Source: Larimichthys crocea (Eukaryota; Chordata; Actinopteri; Sciaenidae). Taken from it: DNA of 64,000 bases. The DNA lies in contig NC_040018.1 in the NCBI RefSeq assembly GCF_000972845.2, forward strand, positions 3,515,632 through 3,579,631. Reading direction: 5' to 3'. The position numbers were made by a program, and so were the translations under genes. Shown in pieces: positions 25,002-36,448 of the stretch (within the stretch, counting starts at the first letter, position 1; the number at the start of each line of letters is the position of its first letter). Under the pieces are notes generated by a model. That model was given only the letters and a program-made list of their open reading frames with translations, was not told the origin of the DNA and made no database searches.

Positions 25002-25840
25002 ACCACAGGACATAAACAGCTACATCGGGTGACTAATACAATATATTAAGTACAAAATAAATAAATAAAACAACCTGTATTTAGGACAGGCCTGTCATGT
25101 GATGTTGTCATTAACTCTTTGTTTGCTCAGACGTTTAGCAAACAGAATTCCGACAGCACCTAAAGGCATCTTAACATCCCTAAAGTTTATTATTTAAAAA
25201 AACAAACAAAAAAAAAACAGCTCATTTTGTTGGTTTAGTCGATAAACTTGGTCTCATTTCTTTCTTTATTCTTTATTCACACACGCGCACAACATATTGA
25301 CATCCAGTAATTGTCATTATTTAAACTTAAAAAGAAAAGAAGATTATATACCTGTGTGTGATTCAGGTCTCTGTACATGCAGAACAAAACAATACAATAC
25401 AAATCAAGACAATACACTATATATATATATATATAACATTAACAGACATTAGACGACAGACAACATGGTCCCCATACATACTAACAGTAGCTTTATCAGA
25501 GGGTGCAGCTCTCTATATAAGAATGAATCAGTTTATTTTTTTTTTGCCTTTTCTTGAAGGTTGAGATGGATTTGACCATTTTTAAACTCTCATCGAGCTT
25601 GTTCCAGATCTGCAGTCCCCTGCATGCAAGAGACAAGCTGGTACTTTTTAGTCTTCCCCCCCAATGATTAGATGTTTATTTCTGGTATCATTTGATGCAT
25701 CACACAGGCGTTATGATATAGATTCAAATCAGTCATCCGGAGGAGACCAAAGCGATGAAAAAAAAGGTCTTGTGGGGGCATTGTACTCTGACCATGACAC
25801 AGCTCGAATAATCTTTTTTTGAAGGCTTTCTAACCTTTTC

Positions 25841-25937
25841 TACGGAAAGAGGATTAGGGCCACATAAATAAAAAAAAAATCTCAGAATTCTGAGTTTTCT
25901 TTTTTTAATTTTTATGTGGCCCTAATCATCTTCCGTA
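25841..25937. mobile_element. 97-bp fold-back (hairpin) element
   Basis: Left arm TACGGAAAGAGGATTAGGGC, then CACATAAA; right arm TTTATGTGGC, then CCTAATCATCTTCCGTA. They pair almost end to end around the perfect 14-bp centre CTCAGAATTCTGAG (25881-25894). Small hairpin MITEs of this type are widespread in fish. Confidence 0.75.
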
Positions 25938-26120
25938 CTTTTCAAATATTAAAAATAAATAAATAGAAAATGTATTTAATTTCGACACAGACGTGAAGTT
26001 AGAACTTGCGCATCCACTGTCACGAGAAACCGCACATTTAAAAATAATTTAAAAAATAAAATAAAAATTAACAAATAAATAAACGACATTTTAATCTAAG
26101 TACAGTAATTGATTAGAAAT

Positions 26121-26186
26121 GACACGAGCCACCTTAACGGTCGACACGAGCCACCTTAACGGTCGACGCGAGCCACCTTAACGGTC
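26121..26186. repeat. Three tandem 22-bp units at the scamp2 promoter
   Basis: Units 26121-26142, 26143-26164 and 26165-26186; each contains GAGCCACCTTAACGGTC. Units one and two are identical; unit three differs at one base (GACGCG for GACACG). They end next to the NRF1-like site and about 155 bases before the start codon. Confidence 0.95.
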
Positions 26187-26340
26187 GACGCATGCGCAGT
26201 GCGCGGCCCCGTGTCACACAACAGCGCCTCCATCCAGGAGCAACACCGCCACCGCCGGGGACACCGACCGACCGACAGACCGACCCACCGACGGACAGGA
26301 GCTGTTGTTTAATTCACGACAGGATAAACTTTCCTCCACC
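26187..26340 (+). promoter_or_regulatory. scamp2 promoter and 5' UTR, NRF1-like site
   Basis: A GC-rich island in AT-rich surroundings. GACGCATGCGCA (26187-26198) matches the NRF1 consensus YGCGCAYGCGCR at 10 of 12 positions, followed by GTGCGCGG. No TATA box was seen. A CGAC-rich run (about 26263-26292) is probably 5' UTR. The start context TCCTCCACCATG is a strong Kozak match. Confidence 0.6.
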
Positions 26341-26969
26341 ATGTCGGGATATGACAGCAACCCTTTCGCGGACCCAGTGGACGTGAATCCCTTCCAGGTG
26401 AGTGTGCTGTTTGTTTGTTTTTTTAGTTTATTTCTGAGGCTGAAAAGAGATATGCTGCAACAAAAACCTGTTTGGTCGGTTGCTGGGTTTGGCCTGAGCA
26501 TTTCCTGGGTGAGAATCGTCTCTATTATGAAGTATGACACGTTGAAGTTTAGTTATAGGCTGTTTTTATGAAGCGTAAAGGTGTATTTATCGGTACGTCG
26601 GGCTGTGGACTCACCTGCGCAGGTGACGAACAGGTGCCTGTTGTAGCCATCAGCTGTAGCGCGCCATTGATGCACACCAGAAGGTTACTTTGTTGGTTTT
26701 AATGACGCACTTGCACTAATGTGTGATCTGTATTAGGCGGAGTGTGTGTTTGTGTAGTGTAATTATCACATCCCAGTGTTTTCACGTCCAACAGCTCCAG
26801 GTTGTAATGATTACAGGTGAACATACACACCTGACTCATACGGCATATTTGTTTTAAAATTTAAAAAAAGGTAATTTTTCTTGTTTAAACTGAAGAAATT
26901 CTGGTTTAACTGAAACAAATGTGGACCAAGAGGACTATTAATAGTTAATGTAGGGTGTCTTCCTGGTTA

Positions 26970-27012
<43 letters not shown>

Positions 27013-30000
27013 AGGAATGTAACTAAGTACAGTTACTCAAATACTGTCCTGAAGTACAATTTCAAGGCACTTATGTAACTTTATTACTTGTCTTAGAGGT
27101 AGATAATGTGTTTTATAGTCCGCTTTGGTTACTAGATATTCATTTCAAACTTACTGACAACATGAACAGTGGCTCTGTTTTATCAAGTGTCCCTGTAAAC
27201 CAGCACAACAACAACAACACAGGACCAGTACAGCACCCTGAAACTGAAGCAGCTACATTCATTTACACCTGTACTGTGATCTTCAACATACTGATCAAAG
27301 TATTACCTGATCAAACATTTTCACGCTGGTTAAGTTACAATTATTTGTGGTCAGTGATTAATTATGTGTCATTGCGAAACCAATATAACATACCAGCACC
27401 ATTACCAAGGGTGCAGGTGTGAGGACAGACAGATAAATATGAACTTTAAGTGAAAAGAAGTTACAGCATTATTGATCTCACAGATGAAAGTTCGTACTTG
27501 ATTCAGTTACTTGGTGTGTAGCTGTGTAATGTTCAGATTAAATGTTATACAGGCCCACTTAAAAGAAGGAAGCTGAATAGTTTTCTAAATCTTTGCATTA
27601 AAAGGTGATTTTAAAAGAGAAAATAAGATAACTGTACTGATGTTTCCACAGCTGGGACTGGTTGTGTGTCATGCTAAATCTTCAATCATTCATTCAACAA
27701 ATACATTTGCACACAAGGTTCGTAGATCAGTTTGCAAACTATCGACTCCTGCAGCCACAAATGTTTCACCTGCATTCAGGTAATATTGTGGCATGGCAGC
27801 TTGTTGTTTTTGTAGTTTACAGGTACAAGAGGTGTGCAGTATGCTGTGAACAGACACATTTCAGTCCATCTGTACACACGCTAAACCTGCATGACTCAGT
27901 TATTTACCTGTGCATACATCTTGCAGCAGTGTCTGTTAAATCATCATTATTGTCTGTAATTTGTTCTGTTAGAAAATGTAAAGATATTTTACCAGACATT
28001 TTTAGAGACTGGCATTTTATTTGATGGCATGTACCACACCATACACATGATGTATAGTAAGGAGCTGCTGGAGGACCAGAACATCATCTGCATACTTGAT
28101 ATGGTTGTCTAGAGTATCGCCACCCTTGCACCTACAGTCGTATTACAGGTTTTCAGTTGCTTGGGCAGATCATCCATATGTAGATTTAAAAAGAGCCGCA
28201 GGCAAAAGTCCCCCTCTGCTAACCTTTTAAAAAAAGAAAACAGCTTTAACACGATTAACTTGATTAAAAGCTTTCACCTCTATATTTGTTTACAGTTTCC
28301 TTTAAAGCATATATACACAAGATTGCTGTTTTTCTGAGCTCATGAAGAGTTGACTTTTTTTTAGAGATGCGTGCTTCTCACAGTGCAGCGACGCTGCAAA
28401 CATATGATGCATTTCTGTAGATAATCTACCTTAAACATCAACATACGTATATTATGCACTAATACAGTGCAGTGTCGTTGCTTTTATTTCAGGAAAATGG
28501 AACCTAAAATAATAAAAATGTATGTTAAATCTGTTTTCAGGATGCCTCAATCACACAAGCCACAAGCGGACTCGCTGAACACAGGGAGTACAACCCGTTC
28601 TCTGCAACTGAAACGGTTCGCTCCTCTGTTGTTGTTTTTGTTCTTCACTATAACTACTGATGTGAAGTGTAATTGTTCCATCATTGAGAGGTCATTCAGT
28701 TAATTAAAAAGCAGCACCGCTTCAATCGTTTCACAGGGAAAACACACCGGCACGACCATCCCCATCTCTGCTGCCTCCTCCCAACCCGCCATCCTGCCGA
28801 CCTCCGTGGAGCAGAGCGCAAAAGTGAGTCACACATACACGTCTTCAAACAAAGGGGATGAAATAAGCTGCTGTGTGATATGAACTGCCTGACATGACAG
28901 AAACCATCTTTGGGTAAATGTTAGTTTGACCCATGTCCCATCCGTTAACGTGGAAAGAAACAGGCTTTATGAGGCCACCAGGTGGCAGTCATGATGTTTT
29001 GGGTTCACTTTGGGGAGCTGTCATGTTGTCCATCTTTATATACAGTCAGTATGTGAGTCAAAGTACTGCAAAAGTAAAGAATCATAAATCTAAAATAGAA
29101 ATCTACACTGGAAAATAGCTGTACAATATGTAACTATAGGTATCTATAGTTAATTAGTAGTTATGATCTAAAGATCAGGATACAGTTTGCTCTCAGCAGC
29201 GGTTGTCTTACACATCTGAATTAGTTGTGGGGTAGTTCATTCATTTCCCATAACAGGGCTACTATGGAGAGAATACAATAGGGAGTTGTAGTGACAATAT
29301 TGAACACAGTGTCTCTTCCATCACCCACCAGGCAACTGCAACTGCTGCCCAGGCTAACCTGATCAAACAGCAGGAGGAGCTGGAGAGGAAAGCAGCCGAG
29401 CTGGAGCGGAAAGAACAGGAGATACAGAACAGGACCGGAGGCCCAGCGCTGAACACTGGTGGTGAGTTGTTGTAAACTCTATGCTGTACGCACGAACAGT
29501 TAGAACTGACACACAACTCACAATGCCTGTGTTTCCGTCTGTCAGCTAAAGAGAACAACTGGCCGCCTCTTCCCAAGTTCTCCCCCGTGAAGCCCTGCTT
29601 CTATCAGGACTTTGAGGAGGAAATCCCAGAGGACTACCGCAGGATCTGCAAGAGAATGTATTACCTCTGGATGTGTACGTACCCCTGCACGCAGTATATG
29701 CTCAGTACCTCCTCGCATTGTTTTATCAATATGAAAGTGCCATTGATCCATAAGATAGTAGGTTGACATCTGACTGTTTTGAATGTAAGTTTGAAGCTTG
29801 AAACCAGGTTTAGTGCACACGGTGCACACAGACATCACCATCCCGATGTCATGTTATTTTTCGTGTCTTTTTTCATTATATGATGACTTTTTTTTGTACA
29901 TTTTAGGGCAATGAAACTTTTTGTTAAACCAAAATCCATCCAACAAATCATCATGTCTGTCACACATTATGGTTTCTAACAAAACATCATACACCTAGTA

Positions 30001-32844
30001 ATTCCTCTAAAAGCTAACAGTTTTTTTTAGCTATTTAAAAGCAGAGTGATGTCGTTCATGAGTTCAGCTCAATGGTTTTTCTGTCTCTTCAGTCCACAGT
30101 GCCACTCTTTTCCTCAACGTGCTGGCATGCCTGGCTTACTTCACTGCAGACCCAGCAAACGGTGTTGACTTCGGTCTGTCCATCCTCTGGTTCATCCTCT
30201 TCACCCCTGTGGCTTTCATCTGCTGGTACAGGCCCGTCTACAAGGCCTTCAGGTACGCTGACAGGACTGGATGTAACTGTTTTGTCGTGCAAGCAGAAGA
30301 AATACGAACGCATTCAGATGAAGTAGTTAGCAGTGTTTTTACTTTGATAAAAGTTTGTGAACATCCTCAACCTCCAGCTCAGCCAGAGGGGTTAGTATGT
30401 GGTATACGGGAGCCACGCTCAACTTCTGCTCAATACTGGAAGATGTTAATATATACGATTTTTCAGTGTTTTAATTTGTTTTTTCTTTCCACTATATAAA
30501 ACGTGTTACAATAGAGAAGCATCTGAAACTGAAATCAACTTTTATAAGTTTGTATAAAGCTTTAGAGTAACAAATGCAAAATTAGGTTTCTTTGAAAGTT
30601 TTACAGACAGTTGTTTTATTTCTCTTCCACCATATTTTATTTACTTATATACTACAATTCAAAGGTTTGAGGGTGCTGCCACAAGCTTCATTTAGTACAG
30701 GAAAGGACTACTCTACATTTTTGAACTGTCTTTCATGCTTTTAGGTTGTAGAAAGTCGTCTTTACAAATGGTACAGTATGTGGAAATCAAAATGCTATAT
30801 AACGAGAAGTAATTGGCAAAGATCTCTTCAAGCAGCAATTATCGGTCAAAGAAAGTGGAAGCTTAGTATCAAAGTTAAAACTTCAAAATAGAAAAGAAGG
30901 TTGGTCTAAGGTTAGCAGCTATTTCAGATGTAAATGATTCATTTGTTTTATTGAATTATATTGTTTTTATCTCTGTTAAAGTAGCTGTTATTGAAGAAAA
31001 ACATTAATTAACAAGTGAACGTTTGTCTCGTCTAGACAAATACTAAACATCATCAATAACATGTCCTTTGTGTTGTCTGTTTTCCCCCTCTAGGTCCGAC
31101 AGCTCCTTCAGCTTCTTCTTCTTCTTTTTTGTCTTTTTCTTTCAAGTGGCAGTGTACATCATCCAGACTGTAGGGATCCCCAAGTGGGGAAACAGGTCAG
31201 TGGGAAACTTTTTAATCTGAATGTTTGGTGTAAATGTACGAGAGCTGGTCATTGCTACGACACTCTGCTTTGTATTTAATGTGGGTATGCAGGGATCAGT
31301 GTGTTTCTTCATTCACATCTCTGTGTTTGTGTGTGTGTATTCCTGCCCTGTATCTCCTTTCTTGCGTCTCTTTGACAGATTCCTGCTGACCTAACTTATC
31401 TGAGTTGCTGCTTTGTAAGTGTGGGACTTTTCTCTTTGGGTTTCTTTTCTATATCATGTAATATATGAGACTTTTCATTCATTTTTTCACACTTCTTGCT
31501 CTTCCGTTGCTCACAGGAGCAGGTTTGGACATTGGCTCTTTTTTGTAGTATACACACTCACTGTAGTGAAACTGTGACATGACACATTTGTTTGTACGTT
31601 TCTGTTGTTGACAGTGGATGGATCTCATCCATCAGCATGATCCGCACAAACTTGGCCGTGGCTGTGGTTATGATGGTGGTGGCCGGCTTTTTTACTGTAA
31701 ACGCTGTCCTGGCCGTCATCCTACTGAAAATGGTATGCTGATCTAAAACCAATCTTCACCAAAGGGAATATTGAGCCATGTTGTACTTTACTTTGCAGAT
31801 AATCTGGATATTATTTGTATATTAACCAGAGAACCAAGATTAATATAGCATGCTGCTCTGGGGTAAACTGCTGAATAAAGGTTAAGAAACACTGTAAGGA
31901 TTTGCTGAGAGTCAACAAGAACATGGTTAATGGGTTAGATAAGTCTGATAAATAATCTGTCCACTAGAAAACTAACTGTGGCTTTTTTTAGGGCAGTAGC
32001 ACTCTCATATTTTCTTCAGCTGAGAATGAACTACTAGCCTGTGAGCTCACCAAAAATTTTGTGACTCCCAGTCGGAGTGATTATCCTCCTTATAGACCCC
32101 ACTTTATATCACAAGGGGGGCTGAAATATGATGTGATGATGAGACTCAGTGGCAGTCAATAATCCTAGAAAACTTGATTCTGACTCTTGTCTGGTAAACT
32201 TGTAGACTGCTATTTGTGTTACTGGTGTTAAGGCAACAAGTGGTTAATCTAATTCTTAAGAAAAAATGGATACAGGTTCTGAATTAATGATGATGAACAC
32301 TGCCAAGCATAGAGCACAAACAGATTTCTGCATTAAAATACACACAGTGTTAGACAATCACGTTCCCATTAAGATAAATATCAATAACCAAAAGCCATAA
32401 GCAAAAACCTTTTTAAAAGAGCAATTTTAAACAGCTTTCCACCAAATGTCATGTTTATTTTGTTTAAAGAAATCCTCTGAGAGACCAATGGGACTGAAAA
32501 TATAAGCTTCTTGGCAGATGTAACAAACCAGGAACCATTTAACACATTCACAGTTTATTCAGGCTTTCCTTTTATTTTAAAATCCCTCATTTGTGCAGGT
32601 TGATAGTAAGAGTTGACACATTCATCATTTATTTTGATTTATAAAACTGTCACTGCCCTGATCTGTGTCCCTTTTCTCATGCCCCCAGGTCCACTCTAAG
32701 TACAGAAGAACAGGTGCCAGCTTCACCAAAGCCCAGCAGGAGTTCTCCAGTGGAGTCCTGACCAACCGAACTGTCCAGACTGCTGCAGCAGGTGCTGCCT
32801 CCTCCGTTGCCCAGGGAGCTTTTGGCAGGAGTCAGGGAAATTAG
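26341..32844 (+). CDS. scamp2: Secretory carrier-associated membrane protein 2
   Basis: Four-helix membrane protein of post-Golgi and endosomal recycling vesicles. Exons: 26341-26397, 28541-28615, 28737-28823, 29332-29461, 29546-29674, 30093-30252, 31094-31196, 31615-31732, 32689-32844. The product is about 337 residues (human about 329). NPF endocytic motifs are at N7, N16 and N37; a coiled coil ([20 protein letters not shown]) is near 82-105. Transmembrane segments are near 163-180, 184-205, 218-237 and 258-283. The TM2-TM3 loop is [11 protein letters not shown], the SCAMP E-peptide. SCAMP2 is chosen over SCAMP1 from the C-terminal half and neighbouring BBS4. Exon 7 has one extra T (near 31134-31143) that breaks the frame; upstream and downstream phases agree only without it. 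Exon 2 uses a weak GTTCGC donor. Confidence 0.9.
26972..27010. repeat. (CA)n microsatellite
   Basis: About 19 CA units in scamp2 intron 1. Confidence 0.95.
27156..27593 (+). repeat. 0.5 kb direct repeat, copy 2
   Basis: Second copy of 23260-23753, same strand, 3.9 kb away. It carries an extra ACAACAACAACACAGGACC stretch and lacks an internal segment of about 60 bases. Confidence 0.85.
30253..31093 (+). other. scamp2 intron 6, no feature seen
   Basis: An 0.84 kb AT-rich intron. The open frame running on from exon 6 (to about 30499) is read-through past the GTACGC donor, not coding. Confidence 0.6.
31733..32688 (+). other. scamp2 intron 8, no feature seen
   Basis: A 0.96 kb AT-rich intron before the last exon (acceptor GCCCCCAG). 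No repeat or exon was recognised. Confidence 0.5.
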
Positions 32845-34177
32845 ACTGTTCCCCCACATCCTTAGTGCTTCAGGCTAGTCTGTCTTCTGACCAACATACA
32901 ATACACCAGACTAGCCATGTTGCAACATTCTTCTGTGGTTTTTGGTGGATGGGGGTTTGATTATTTAATGAAAAGAGCCAGAAAACAAGTAAGTTAAGAC
33001 GAGGGAAATTCTTCTCTCTGCGAAATCAGACTCGTGAGCGGCCCCCATTCTCCACTTTGTGATATAATACAGAAGACAGTGCACATGTCTTCGTTGTCAT
33101 TGCACTCTTTATCACTCTCATTAGTCTACAGCATGTTCAAACATTATTTTGGGAAATGTAGGAAAATACAAACTGAATATGCAGAGTGAAGACGACAAAA
33201 AAATAAAATTGGCAATCCCAGAAATGCATTTAACATTGGCGATAGATGCGAGCGTGAGATAATCTGCGGTGCACCACTTACTGAGAGAGACTTGGTTTAA
33301 GTGCAAAAGTGCATTTATTTAAATGTCAGTTTTAAAAAAATCTGGTGGGAAGTATTAGGATCTTTCCATATCTCTGTTCATGTAGAAGTAACACACAGGG
33401 GCCTCAAAAATAAACATTGAGCACAGAGTTGGGATTATATAAAAAGCATACTTGACATGAGAATGTTTCAACATCAGCAAATGATGGATTTGTATAATGT
33501 TTGTATACATATTTGTGTCATTAGATCAGCATGTAGAGGGGTAAACAGTCTATCGGTACACTTCATACTATGAAGTGCTAGTCACTTTCCTCTCAGGCAA
33601 TCAGATTGGATGCTATAAGATAAGATACATCCTGTTACATGTTACGCTACTGATGAACACAGTTTCTGTTTTAACTTAGCTCACTAAACATAATGTTTTC
33701 ATGTGTATGATAATACTGTATAGGTCAAGCTGATGATTAGATGATTAATGAAGGTGATGGGATGAAGGATTTCTCCAGTTATTTTAATCAGCTTACTGAT
33801 TTTAGATGAAGTGATACAAAAAAAAAAAGCTCTTCTGAGGGCAAATGGAGATGTTTAACTGGGATGGCACATTTTAATTAATGTTTTCTGTCATAGTATG
33901 GTGTAGGTTTATTAATGTAAAGTTACTGACAGTAGAGTTTAGATGTATCGACTATAATAAACGGAGCATTCATGAGCAGAAAGAACACAAAAAACTGATC
34001 TGTGGATTATCCATTATTTTGACTTGATATCATAGCAGACAAAAGTCATGTTACTGAATAGTTGCAGATAGTTTACTCTAACTGCACCTACTTGTTGTTA
34101 GGTAGCATTTTCATGTTTTTAATTGTAGTGTGTGTATGTATATGTATGTAATGTGTGTATGTATATGTATGTATATA

Positions 34178-34229
34178 TATATTATATATATATATATATA
34201 TATTATATTATTATATATATATATATATG
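34178..34229. repeat. (AT)n microsatellite
   Basis: Interrupted TATATA tract. The corresponding tract in copy 2 (36362-36446) is longer and differently interrupted. Confidence 0.9.
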
Positions 34230-34503
34230 CGCTGCTGTCCAAGTCTAATCTTTTGTTACTGAAACACTGAATCACTTTGTTCAGGAGTAACCTCAGTGCC
34301 TATAAGCTGTTGTAACCTACCATTTTTTGTGTGGGGATTTAAGCACAAGGCTGCTGGTTATTAATGTTTTGTCTGATTATGTTTGTCTTTATGGTGAAGT
34401 TTCCCTTTGATTATCTGAATCTGTTGTACATATTGGTGACCTATTTAAAAACCTATTTTCTGACGGGATATTCGTTGGAAATTGGTTCTCAGTCTTAACA
34501 TTG

Positions 34504-34509
34504 AATAAA
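34504..34509 (+). terminator. Probable scamp2 poly(A) signal
   Basis: AATAAA in TTGAATAAACTGTC, about 1.66 kb after the stop, followed by a TGT/T-rich stretch. The duplicated flank carries the same signal at 36713-36718. Confidence 0.6.
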
Positions 34510-35380
34510 CTGTCTTTTGTTTCTCCTTTGAAAAGTTGGATCATGATTAAGATAGCCTGCTAAGTAGACTTACACACCAAATGGCTTAGCTATTTAATGT
34601 AAAATACACATAGACGTATGCCCATAATTTATCTGTGGACCTACGTCAGTGTGTATTTTATATATAGACATAGACGTAAGTCCATCATATCTGTGTAGTG
34701 TAGTTTGATGATTAGGTTGTATATAAAAAAAAGGTTAATAATGACTTTTGCAAGCATGTTCTCTTACATCTGGAGAATATAATTTGTAGGCATCAAGTTC
34801 TTTGTTCATAATTGTATGTTGGTTATGACACATTTTATCACTCTTGCTATTTAGATATTTCACTTGGCCAGTTCAGGTTCCACGTCACAAATTTTTTATA
34901 ATAAAATGACATATTTCGGATGATATTCGAGCTTGCAAAGAGACATTTTCCCTCTTTTTTTAGATGGTTTACTTTAAATGAAATAACAATATTTTACAAA
35001 AAGCAAAGGCTAAAGAAAAAAGTCAGAAGAATTACTACAATGTGTGTATGTGTGTGTATGTATGTGTATATATGTATATGTATATATATGTATATGTGTA
35101 TATATGTATATGTTCTCTATGCTGTTTCTGTGTCTGGCTTCCACCAGCTTGAGGTGCTCTGTGTAAATTCACGTGGGCTGCTTGCGGTGACCGTCAGAAA
35201 TAGAACAGCCGCTTATTTCACGTGGAGCTCAGGTCCGCTGCTGAACCGGACCATGGTGGAGTCAATGTGGTTTAAAACATTGACTAGAATGGCTGCGTAT
35301 CGCTGCGGACGAATTTTGGGTTCTGCATTGTATATTGCAAAGTAACTTAACAGGCAGACGAAGAGTGAAGCAAGAGCAGC

Positions 35381-35390
35381 NNNNNNNNNN
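35381..35390. other. Assembly gap (10 N) followed by ten C
   Basis: Ten N at 35381-35390, then a run of ten C at 35391-35400 at the start of the second copy. The only ambiguous bases in the window. A homopolymer exactly beside a gap is typical of a contig end. Confidence 0.98.
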
Positions 35391-35402
35391 CCCCCCCCCC
35401 GG

Positions 35403-36413
35403 CCGCAAATACAAACTGAAATGCAGAGTGAGAGACGACAAAAAATAAAAATTGGCAATCCCGAAATGCATTTAACATTGGCATAGATGCGAGCGTGAGT
35501 AATCTGCGGTGCCCACTTACTGAGAGAGACTTGTTTAAGTGCAAAGTGCATTTATTTAAATGTCAGTTTTAAAAAATCTTGGGTGGGGAAGTACTTAGGA
35601 TCTTTCATATCTCTGTTCATGTGAAAAACACACAGGGCCTCAAAAATAAACATTGAGCACAGAGTTGGGATTATATAAAAAGCATACTTGACATGAGAAT
35701 GTTTCAACATCAGCAAATGATGGATTTGTATAATGTTTGTATACATATTTGTGTCATTAGATCAGCATGTAGAGGGGTAAACCGTCTATCGGTACACTTC
35801 AATATGAAGTGCTAGTCACTTTCCTCTCAGGCAATCAGATTGGATGCTTAAGATAGATACTCCTGTTACTGTTACGCTACTGATGAACACAGTTTCTGTT
35901 TTAACTTTGCTCACTAAACATATGTTTTTCATGTTATGATAATACTGTTGGTCAAGCTGATGATTAGATGATTAATGAAGGTGATGGATGAAGGATTTTT
36001 CCAGTTATTTTAATCAGCTTACTGATTTTAGATGAAGTGATACACAAAAAAAAAAGCTCTTCTGAGGGCAAATGGGAATGTTTAACTGGGATGGCACATT
36101 TTAATTCAAGTTTTCTGTCATAGTATGGTGTAGGTTTATTAATGTAAAGTTACTGCAGTAGAGTTTAGATGTATGACTAAATAAAACGGAGCATTCATGA
36201 GCAGAAAGAACACAAAACTGATCTGTGATTATCCATTATTTTGACTTGATATCATAGCAGACAAAAGTCATGTTACTGAATAGTTGCAGATAGTACCAAC
36301 TGCACCTACTGGGTAGCATCAGATGAAGTGTTTTTGTGTTTTATATATGTATGTATTTTTTTTTATATATATTATATTATATATATATTATATATATATA
36401 TTATATATATATA

Positions 36414-36448
<35 letters not shown>

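Larger units (their letters stand above)
21362..26120. other. myo9a 3' UTR and myo9a-scamp2 intergenic spacer
   Basis: No coding gene was seen. Contents are the probable myo9a 3' UTR (to about 21950), poly-T/TG tracts (22030-22200), a hAT-type end near 22571 (CAGTGGTTCCCATCC), one copy of a 0.5 kb duplicated segment (23260-23753), a MITE with 11-bp inverted ends (24634-25001), a retroelement-like fragment (about 25555-25830) and a fold-back element (25841-25937). Confidence 0.65.
26398..28540 (+). other. scamp2 intron 1
   Basis: A 2.1 kb intron. It holds a (CA)n tract at 26972-27010, a fragment of the fish MITE group right after it (GTAACTAAGTACAGTTACTC) and copy 2 of the 0.5 kb direct repeat (27156-27593). 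The rest is unremarkable. Confidence 0.7.
33160..35115 (+). repeat. scamp2 3' flank, duplicated segment copy 1
   Basis: Covers most of the probable scamp2 3' UTR and downstream DNA, including an (AT)n tract (34178-34229) and a TATG-rich end. It repeats at 35403-37280 in the same order and orientation. Confidence 0.9.

Noticed and set aside
30253..30499. Extension of the scamp2 exon 6 reading frame
   Set aside because: Exon 6 ends at AG/GTACGC (30252) and its phase fits exon 7; the rest is intron read-through.
34920..35345. 141-codon + strand frame
   Set aside because: It begins in AT-rich 3' flank, crosses a TATG repeat and ends at the assembly gap region; no homology was recognised.
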